From Gemmatimonadota bacterium (GTDB lineage Bacteria > Gemmatimonadota > Gemmatimonadetes > Gemmatimonadales > GWC2-71-9), in NCBI GenBank assembly GCA_003221075.1, contig QHUF01000193.1:1-5271 (forward strand): 5,271 bases of DNA, given 5' to 3'. The stretch's first letter is position 1, and each line of letters opens with the position of its first letter. The position numbers and the translations under genes were made by a program. Shown in pieces: positions 1 through 4,783 of the stretch. The notes beneath the pieces were generated by a model, which did not search any database, was not told where the DNA came from, and was given only the letters and a program-made list of their open reading frames with translations.

Positions 1-1
1 G

Positions 2-232
2 ACGCGCGAGCCGCCGCCGCACCTCCAGTACGACCTCATCGTCTGCCGCAACGTCGTGATCTACTTCGAGCGCCAGGCGCAGGAGCGCCTGTTTCAGGTG
101 TTCGTCGACGCGCTCGCGCCCGGAGGCGTACTGTTGCTCGGCAAGGTCGAGACACTCTTCGGACCGGCACGCGACCGTCTGACCCTCGTCGATCCCCGCG
201 AGCGGATTTACGTGAAGCCGGGTGGGCAGTGA
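2..232 (+). CDS. cheR: Chemotaxis protein CheR, C-terminal part (receptor glutamate methyltransferase)
   Basis: This is the last 76 codons of a gene that begins before the window. CheR moves a methyl group from S-adenosylmethionine to glutamates of chemoreceptors in the cytoplasm and opposes CheB. The visible part is the C-terminal half of the Rossmann-type methyltransferase fold. It contains YDLIVCRNVVIYF, the family signature (D-x-I/V-x-CRNVxIYF), then an LAPGGVLLLG strand-turn and the final strand ERIYVKP. In most relatives the segment after the PGG turn reads GHSE; here it reads GKVE. The TGA stop (230-232) overlaps the GTG start of cheD as GTGA, so the two are translationally coupled. 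No TPR extension follows the methyltransferase domain. The call is firm. The N-terminal receptor-binding region cannot be judged because it is outside the window. Confidence 0.93.
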   Translation, partial: TREPPPHLQYDLIVCRNVVIYFERQAQERLFQVFVDALAPGGVLLLGKVETLFGPARDRLTLVDPRERIYVKPGGQ

Positions 233-711
233 AGGAGATCATCGTCAAAGTGGCGGACTGGGCGGCGGAACGCGGCGATGGCGTGCTGGTCACACTGGGA
301 TTGGGCTCGTGCGTGGCGATCATGCTGCACGATCCCCAGGCGAAGGCGGGCGCGATGGCGCACGTGCTGCTGCCGTCCACGAGTCTGGCGCGCGACATCA
401 CCAACCGAGCCAAGTTTCCCGAAACTGCCGTGCCGCTGCTCATCGAGCGCCTAAAGGCGCTGGGCGCCGACCCGCGGCGCCTCGTCGCCAAACTGGCCGG
501 CGGCGCCAGTATGTTCAGCCAGCTCGTCACCACGGGCACGATCCAGATGGGCGAGCGGAACGTGCTGGCGGCGCGGAGCGCGCTGCGCGCCGCCGCGATC
601 CCCATCGTGCGCGAGTCGGTTGGCGGCGATCGCGGCCGCAGCGTGCGGTTTCACGTCAAAGACGGCCGCGCGGAAATCCGGTCGGTGGGCGCCAGTGAAT
701 CGGTCATCTGA
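229..711 (+). CDS. cheD: Chemoreceptor glutamine deamidase CheD
   Basis: A 160-residue protein, the usual length for CheD, which deamidates glutamines of chemoreceptors to glutamates in the cytoplasm and in many species also binds the phosphatase CheC. The catalytic set is visible and spaced as in Thermotoga CheD (Thr21, Cys27, His44 there): Thr22 and Cys28 in VTLGLGSCV, and His45 in GAMAHVLLP. The family glycine-rich segment KLAGGASMF follows at about residues 90-98. The GTG start at 229 is chosen because it gives the right distance to the active-site cysteine and overlaps the cheR stop. No clear Shine-Dalgarno precedes it (only GGTGGGC), consistent with coupling to cheR. The end overlaps the start of cheB by 17 bases. 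No cheC is present in the window, so receptor deamidation is the role that can be supported. Confidence 0.95.
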   Translation: MKEIIVKVADWAAERGDGVLVTLGLGSCVAIMLHDPQAKAGAMAHVLLPSTSLARDITNRAKFPETAVPLLIERLKALGADPRRLVAKLAGGASMFSQLVTTGTIQMGERNVLAARSALRAAAIPIVRESVGGDRGRSVRFHVKDGRAEIRSVGASESVI

Positions 712-1810
712 AGGTTCCTCCCCTTCCAAACCGACCGTTGTCGTCGCGGACGACAGCGCGCTGATGCGGCGCGTGCTGGTCGACGTGCTGGGCGGCGGCG
801 AAGCGGAGACGGGCGAATTTCGCGTGGTCGCGACGGCGCGCGACGGACTGGATGCGCTGCGGAAGATCCATCAGCACCAGCCGGACGTCGTGACGCTCGA
901 TCTCGAGATGCCGCAGCTCGATGGCCTGGGCGCCATCGGCTACATCATGTCGGAATCGCCGCGGCCCATCGTCATCGTCAGCGCGCACGCCGGCCCCGGG
1001 ACGCAGGCGGCCATTCGGGCACTGGAGCTGGGGGCGGTCGAAATCGTCGCGAAGCCGCCACCCGACGTCTTTGGCCACCCGCGCGCCGCGCTCGAAGCGA
1101 TGGCGCCTCAGCTCATCGCGGCTGTGCGCCGCGCGCTGGCCGCCGACGTGTCACACGTCAAAGTCCTGGCGCGCCCGCCGGCCCCCGTCGTGCATCCGCC
1201 GGAGCTCGCGCTCCGCGGCCGCGCGGTGCTCGCCGTGGGCATCGCCGCTTCGACCGGCGGCCCGCGCGCGCTCGCCGACGTCGTGCCGCGCCTGCCGACC
1301 GGCCGCGGTGCCGCGGTGCTCATCGTGCAACACATGCCGCCGAAGTTCACGCGGAGTCTCGCAGAGCGGCTCGACTCGATGAGCCCGTTGCGCGTCGTTG
1401 AGGCGGACGACGGCGCGCCGATCGTCGCCGATACGGCATACGTGGCCCCGGGCGATTATCATATGCGGGTGCGTGCCGCTCCCGACGGTCCTGTCATCGC
1501 GCTCGATCAATCCGCGCCGCTCTGGGGCGTGCGCCCGGCGGCCGACCCCCTCTTCCGCTCCATCGCCGAAGTGTACGGCGCGCGCAGTGTCGGTGTCGTG
1601 TTGACCGGCATGGGGCGCGATGGCGCCGCCGGTCTGCGGTTGATACGTGACGCCGGCGGAACCGGCCTGGCGCAGGATCGGGAAACGGCGGTCATCCCCG
1701 GTATGCCGGTCGCCGCGGTGCAGGCGGGCGGCGTGGATGCCGTGCTCCCGCTCGGCCAGATCGCCGATCGCGTCGCCGCCGAGCTGATGCGGAGAGGGCA
1801 GAGAATCTGA
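695..1810 (+). CDS. cheB: Chemotaxis response regulator CheB (receptor methylesterase / glutamine deamidase)
   Basis: With the GTG start at 695 this is 371 residues, normal for CheB, which removes methyl groups from receptor glutamates once phosphorylated by CheA. Residues 13-125 form the receiver domain: acidic pair Asp19-Asp20 (VVADDSALMRR), phosphoacceptor Asp69 (VTLDLEMPQLDG), Ser96 and Lys120. A linker runs to about residue 176, then the methylesterase domain with catalytic Ser186 (GIAASTGGP), His213 (IVQHMPPKF) and Asp309 (TGMGRDGAAG). All key residues are present, so the enzyme should be active. A TTG at 620 would also be in frame, but it adds a 25-residue non-family extension deep inside cheD. 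The GTG at 695 overlaps cheD by 17 bases and has only a weak GGTGGG upstream. The TGA stop shares its A with the next ATG. Confidence 0.95.
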   Translation: MNRSSEGSSPSKPTVVVADDSALMRRVLVDVLGGGEAETGEFRVVATARDGLDALRKIHQHQPDVVTLDLEMPQLDGLGAIGYIMSESPRPIVIVSAHAGPGTQAAIRALELGAVEIVAKPPPDVFGHPRAALEAMAPQLIAAVRRALAADVSHVKVLARPPAPVVHPPELALRGRAVLAVGIAASTGGPRALADVVPRLPTGRGAAVLIVQHMPPKFTRSLAERLDSMSPLRVVEADDGAPIVADTAYVAPGDYHMRVRAAPDGPVIALDQSAPLWGVRPAADPLFRSIAEVYGARSVGVVLTGMGRDGAAGLRLIRDAGGTGLAQDRETAVIPGMPVAAVQAGGVDAVLPLGQIADRVAAELMRRGQRI

Positions 1811-2241
1811 TGAAAGGCTATTTGCTCGTGCGTTCCGGCGGAAAATCGTACGGACTGCCCGTCGCCCGTGTACTCGAGGTCGGTGATGTGACGGAAGTGC
1901 TGCACATCCCGCGCAAGCTGCCGGCGATTCGCGGGCTGACGCCGCTGCGCGGGCGGCTCGTTCCGCTCATCCATCTGGGTGCGTTTCTCACGGGCGCCGA
2001 CGCGCCGCCCGCGGCGACGCCGGCGGGGGAGAGCGCCGTGCGGACCGTAGTCCTCGTGGAGCTCGGGGCCAGTGGCAGGCAGGTCGCATTCGAGGTGGAC
2101 GACGCCGATGCGGTCGTGCGCGAGCAGCCGTTGCCCGTGCCGCGGGGCCAGACGCTGCCCTGGGCGGCGGGTGTCGGGGAGCACGAGGATGGTCTCGTCC
2201 CGATTCTCGATTTGGACGCGCTCGGAGATCGGATCGCATGA
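1810..2241 (+). CDS. cheW: CheW-like chemotaxis scaffold protein, first copy
   Basis: A 143-residue single CheW (SH3-like double beta-barrel) protein expected to link chemoreceptors to CheA at the inner face of the membrane. Visible family features are the first strands (YLLVRSGGKSYGLPVARVLEV), the turn IRGLTPLRGRLVPLIHLG around residues 40-57, the second subdomain VRTVVLVELG, and a short C-terminal strand GLVPILDLDAL. Aligned by eye with E. coli CheW, Glu23 and Arg47 match Glu38 and Arg62, the pair reported as a structural salt bridge. The middle loop (residues 62-76, rich in Ala and Pro) and the shortened C-terminus are divergent. It starts at ATG within TGATG after cheB, with a GGAGAGGG stretch at 1791-1798. 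It is clearly different from the second copy downstream and not a recent duplicate. Confidence 0.85.
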   Translation: MKGYLLVRSGGKSYGLPVARVLEVGDVTEVLHIPRKLPAIRGLTPLRGRLVPLIHLGAFLTGADAPPAATPAGESAVRTVVLVELGASGRQVAFEVDDADAVVREQPLPVPRGQTLPWAAGVGEHEDGLVPILDLDALGDRIA

Positions 2242-2711
2242 CGACGATCAGCGGATTGAGCGGTGACGACGTCCAACTGGTCACGTTCAAAGTCGGCGGC
2301 CAGGACTTCGCATTCAACATCTTTCAAGTCGAGCGCATCCTGCGGTACGAAGCGCCCGCCCCGCTGCCCAAGGCACCGGAGTTTCTCGAAGGCGTGCTCC
2401 AGTATCAGGGCGGGGCGATTCCACTCGTCGATTTGCGCAAGCGCCTCGGCGCCGCCGCGCCACTGCGCGAGGATACGCGCACCGTCATACTGGAGTTCGA
2501 TGGCGGCAAGATTGGGATGATCGTCGACACGGTCACCGAAGTGATGCAAGTGGCGGCGCAGGCGGTGACACCGCCGCCGGGAATCGTGAAGGGCCTCGCC
2601 GCCGAATACATCTCCGGTTTGGTGGTACAGAATGGCCGGACGATCGTCGTCTTGAACACCAATAAGCTGCTCAATGCGAAGGAAAAAATGGCTTTGCAGG
2701 CAGCGACATGA
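2238..2711 (+). CDS. cheW: CheW-like chemotaxis scaffold protein, second copy
   Basis: A 157-residue single-domain CheW protein, the typical family length, expected to scaffold receptors and CheA kinase. The family pattern is clear from end to end: VTFKVGGQDFAFNIFQVERIL, then FLEGVLQYQGGAIPLVDLRKRLG (about residues 49-71), TVILEFDGGKIGMIVDTVTEVM (about 82-103), and ISGLVVQNGRTIVVLNTNKLL near the C-terminus, which parallels the E. coli CheW end. Compared with E. coli CheW, the position of Glu38 is Arg33 here (VERI) and that of Arg62 is Gln57 (YQG instead of LRG), so the conserved salt-bridge pair is absent. The ATG start overlaps the preceding stop as ATGA, with GGAG at 2224-2227 as a plausible ribosome binding site. 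Its own stop overlaps the TPR gene in the same way. Confidence 0.93.
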   Translation: MTTISGLSGDDVQLVTFKVGGQDFAFNIFQVERILRYEAPAPLPKAPEFLEGVLQYQGGAIPLVDLRKRLGAAAPLREDTRTVILEFDGGKIGMIVDTVTEVMQVAAQAVTPPPGIVKGLAAEYISGLVVQNGRTIVVLNTNKLLNAKEKMALQAAT

Positions 2712-3580
2712 TGGCAGAAACACCGGTCGCAGCGCTTCGCCGGGAATACGATGGTATCGCGCGGCAGCTCGAGGGGGGCGGCCCATCGGGAAACGCCGAG
2801 CGCGAAGCGGCGAAGCGCGAGATCATCGCCTTCTTCAAGAAGGTGGACGGCATGCTGGGTGAGCTGACGCAGCTCAAGGACGATATCCGCCAGCTCGTCG
2901 ATCGCTACAAGCAAATCGCCGCCGACACAAAGCAGGCCTCGGCTCCGGAATTCACCGGGCAGCGGCCGGTCCTCCACGCCGATCACATCGGCGCGACCAC
3001 GTTCATCGAGAAAGGGTGGAGTCTGATCTCGCTCGGCGATCACGCCGGCGCGATCCAGGCGCTCACGAAGGCGCTCCAGCTCTCCCCCGGAGAGACGCAG
3101 GCCGAGTCGCTGCTCGGCTGGGCGCAGATGCTGCACGAGGATTACGACGACGCCCTCGGCACGTTCCAGAAGGTTTTGATGAAGGAGCCGGCCAATTCGC
3201 TCGCGCGCATCAACGTCGGCTACATCTGCCTCAAGAAGCGGATCTTCGGCGAGGCGATCGAGCATCTGTCGAAGGCAATCCGGCTGGACAACGACAGGAA
3301 GGCCACGCTCTACGCGCATTTCTACCTCGGGCTGGTCTATCTGCAGCGCGAAATGTTCGAAGACGCGGAGACGTTCTTCGAGAAGACGATCAAGCTCGGT
3401 CCCAACCTGATCGAGGCCTATTACGAGCTGGGACGCGCCCATTGGTTCGGCGGCGATCAGGAGAAAGCCAAATCCACCTGGGCAGACGGCTTCAAGGCGA
3501 ACAAGTTCAATCCCTGGGGCAAGCGGTGTCAGGAGATGCTGGAGCTTGTCGCCAAGGGCGAGGAGCCGCCGCGAGAATAG
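2708..3580 (+). CDS. Coiled-coil and TPR-repeat protein of the chemotaxis operon
   Basis: I do not recognise a named gene. The 290-residue protein has no signal peptide and should be cytoplasmic. Residues 7-75 are rich in charged and hydrophobic heptads (EIIAFFKKVDGML, QLKDDIRQLVDRYKQI) and probably form a helical coiled coil. After a linker (76-95) come about five TPR helix pairs: approximately 98-127, 132-161, 166-195, 202-231 and 235-268. They carry typical signatures such as GDHAGAIQALTKALQLSP, EDYDDALGTFQKVL, GEAIEHLSKAIRL and EDAETFFEKTIKLGPN. TPR arrays bind proteins. Placed by an ATGA overlap directly behind a CheW gene, it is likely a partner of the signalling array, or of the methylation enzymes, which carry fused TPRs in some bacteria. 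That role is inference. Translation could begin at either ATG of ATGATG (2708 or 2711). Confidence 0.85.
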   Translation: MMAETPVAALRREYDGIARQLEGGGPSGNAEREAAKREIIAFFKKVDGMLGELTQLKDDIRQLVDRYKQIAADTKQASAPEFTGQRPVLHADHIGATTFIEKGWSLISLGDHAGAIQALTKALQLSPGETQAESLLGWAQMLHEDYDDALGTFQKVLMKEPANSLARINVGYICLKKRIFGEAIEHLSKAIRLDNDRKATLYAHFYLGLVYLQREMFEDAETFFEKTIKLGPNLIEAYYELGRAHWFGGDQEKAKSTWADGFKANKFNPWGKRCQEMLELVAKGEEPPRE

Positions 3581-4452
3581 CGCTGCTTGCCCTGCTGTTG
3601 CAGGGTCCTACCGCGATCACCGTGGGTCGAGTGACTGCCATCGCATGGCCGAATCAGCAAACGTTGGCGGCGTCAGTGGCGGAGGCGGCTGACCATGCGC
3701 GCGATTTCCCCGGCATCGGTCCGTTACCCGATCGGCCAATTCGGGTCATCCTCGCTCCGACGCGTGAGAAGTACGACTCGCTCACGCGCGGTCGCCTTCC
3801 GCTGTGGAGCGAGGGCGCCGCCTTCCCGGACGCCGGGACGATCGTGTTGTTGACCGACCGGCCGTCCGACCGTCCGACCGGCGCTCTGCGTCACGAGCTC
3901 GCGCATCTCGCGCTGCGCTGGCACGTCGGTCGCCACGTCCCGCTCTGGTTCGAGGAAGGGTACGCCGCGGTCGCGGCGCAGGAGTGGGACCGGCTCGATG
4001 CGCTGCGGCTCAACTGGCAGCTCGCGCGCGGCGTGCGCATGGATCTCGAGGACGTCGATCGCGCGCTGCGGGGCGCGCGGGGCGACGCGGAGACCGGTTA
4101 CGCGCTCGCGGCCACCGCGGTGCTGATGCTTCAACGGTGGGGCGGGGAACGCGGGCTCGGCCCTTTGCTCGCCAATCTCCCCCAGGCGGAGTCGTTCGAC
4201 GCGGCGTTGCGCGCGACCTACCACGTCACCGAAGGCGACTTCGAGCTCCGCTGGCAGCGCGACGTGGCCTCGCGCTACGGCTGGCTGTCGTGGCTTGCGG
4301 CGATGGGCTTTTTCTGGCTGTCGATTGGTGCACTCCTCGCCGCGCTCGTGCTGCTGCGGCGGCGGCGCGACCAGCGCAAGCGCGCCGCGCTGGAGGAGGC
4401 GGCAGGAGCGGATGGAAGCCAACTGCTTGACGAGCTTGGAATTAACGAATAA
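3526..4452 (+). CDS. Exported, membrane-anchored HExxH zinc metallopeptidase-like protein
   Basis: From the GTG at 3526 the product is 308 residues. Residues 17-30 (an Arg followed by IALLALLLQGPTA) look like a signal peptide after a long basic n-region. The core has HELAH at 123-127 and PLWFEEGYA at 139-147. This is the HExxH plus downstream Glu (E144) pattern of gluzincin-like peptidases, in particular the peptidase MA-like group. Residues 253-277 form one transmembrane helix, followed by a basic RRRR stop-transfer and a cytoplasmic tail of about 30 residues, so the catalytic part should face the periplasm. The substrate is unknown. The start is uncertain. The 3526 start overlaps the TPR gene by 55 bases but keeps the signal sequence. 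GTG 3622 or 3631 avoid the overlap, lose it, and have no clear ribosome binding site. Proximity to the operon does not prove a chemotaxis role. Confidence 0.78.
   Translation: MSGDAGACRQGRGAAARIALLALLLQGPTAITVGRVTAIAWPNQQTLAASVAEAADHARDFPGIGPLPDRPIRVILAPTREKYDSLTRGRLPLWSEGAAFPDAGTIVLLTDRPSDRPTGALRHELAHLALRWHVGRHVPLWFEEGYAAVAAQEWDRLDALRLNWQLARGVRMDLEDVDRALRGARGDAETGYALAATAVLMLQRWGGERGLGPLLANLPQAESFDAALRATYHVTEGDFELRWQRDVASRYGWLSWLAAMGFFWLSIGALLAALVLLRRRRDQRKRAALEEAAGADGSQLLDELGINE
3590..3605 (+). other. Short perfect RNA hairpin just after the TPR gene stop
   Basis: CCCTGC at 3590-3595 and GCAGGG at 3600-3605 form a perfect 6-bp GC-rich stem closed by the four-base loop TGTT. It starts 9 bases after the TAG stop of the TPR gene. 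No T-run follows (the next bases are TCCTACC), so it is not a good intrinsic terminator. It could protect the 3' end of the chemotaxis message or slow read-through. If the peptidase gene starts at 3526, the stem lies within its signal peptide codons and may simply reflect repeated Leu/Gln codons. Confidence 0.35.
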
Positions 4453-4465
4453 ACTCCAGCCGCTT

Positions 4466-4651
4466 ATGCCAGACCAAACTCTTGCACGTTCGCGGCTGCG
4501 CTTCGGACCAAAGAACTACATCGTTCTCGGCGCAGCGCTCGCCTCGCTCGTATTGGGGTACTGGCTGTTGTCGAGAGGATCTACGACGCTCGCGCCGGTG
4601 CTGCTCGTCCTGGGCTACTGTGTTTTGTTTCCAGTAGGCCTTGCACTTTAG
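4466..4651 (+). CDS. Small two-helix membrane protein, DUF3098-like
   Basis: A 61-residue protein with a hydrophilic N-terminus, then RFGPKNYIVLG, a first transmembrane helix at about residues 18-36, a short RGSTTLAPV turn, and a second helix at about 42-60. The order F-G-x-x-NY, helix, G-Y-x-L-x-x-G, x-x-APVLLVLGY matches my memory of the DUF3098 family of small inner-membrane proteins of unknown function. I could not run a profile. The ATG at 4466 begins 14 bases after the peptidase stop and lacks a clear ribosome binding site. An alternative ATG at 4412 gives 79 residues, overlaps the peptidase gene by 41 bases and has AGGAG only 3 bases upstream. The first is preferred because the extra residues do not look family-like. 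It is probably co-transcribed with the peptidase gene. Function is unknown. Confidence 0.7.
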   Translation: MPDQTLARSRLRFGPKNYIVLGAALASLVLGYWLLSRGSTTLAPVLLVLGYCVLFPVGLAL

Positions 4652-4674
4652 CACCTCCGCTCCCCCAATGGCAC

Positions 4675-4748
4675 GGGCGAATAGCTCAGCGGTTCAGAGC
4701 GCCTGCCTTACACGCAGGATGTCGGGGGTTCGAATCCCTCTTCGCCCA
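4675..4748 (+). tRNA. tRNA-Val (anticodon UAC)
   Basis: A complete cloverleaf of 74 bases can be folded by hand. The acceptor stem is GGGCGAA (4675-4681) with TTCGCCC (4741-4747) and discriminator A at 4748. The D stem is GCTC (4684-4687) with GAGC (4697-4700). The anticodon stem is CCTGC (4702-4706) with GCAGG (4714-4718) around loop CTTACAC, giving anticodon TAC at 4709-4711, which reads GUA and other Val codons. The variable loop has five bases. The T stem is GGGGG with CCCTC around TTCGAAT. The 3' CCA is not encoded (TTG follows), so it must be added by a CCA-adding enzyme. It stands alone, between a small membrane protein gene and a secreted protein gene, with no convincing promoter or terminator seen next to it. 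Confidence 0.96.
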
Positions 4749-4768
4749 TTGGTGTAGCAGCCTGTAAC

Positions 4769-4774
4769 GGAGGA
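4769..4774 (+). promoter_or_regulatory. Strong Shine-Dalgarno for the gene starting at 4784
   Basis: GGAGGA lies 9 bases upstream of the GTG at 4784. It is the best ribosome binding site in the window and decides the start of the last gene, which otherwise has an open frame running back into the tRNA. Confidence 0.8.
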
Positions 4775-4783
4775 ACGAACACG

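Noticed and set aside
620..694. Upstream TTG start for cheB
   Set aside because: It would add 25 residues antisense-like in composition, lying deep inside cheD. The receiver domain begins normally a few residues after the GTG at 695.
2405..3442. 345-residue minus-strand open frame opposite the second cheW and the TPR gene
   Set aside because: Arg/Leu/Glu-rich antisense composition typical of GC-rich shadow frames, with no ribosome site or recognisable domain. The sense strand is fully explained.
3016..3525. Long + frame upstream of and continuous with the peptidase gene, overlapping the TPR gene
   Set aside because: The translated residues are Arg/Gly/Ala-rich with no domain, while the other frame encodes clear TPR repeats. 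The openness is a high-GC artefact.
3863..3878. Tandem CGTCCGAC repeat within the peptidase gene
   Set aside because: Only two 8-base units, coding for the DRPSDRPT stretch. A slip would shift the frame, but nothing indicates phase variation and two copies are too few to be unstable.
4641..4669. TTGCAC followed 17 bases later by CCCAAT as a tRNA promoter
   Set aside because: The -35-like box overlaps the end of the small membrane protein gene, and the -10 position does not resemble TATAAT, so the match is too weak to call.
4748..4783. Possible integration (att) site at the tRNA 3' end
   Set aside because: No integrase gene and no repeated tRNA 3' segment were seen downstream in the window.
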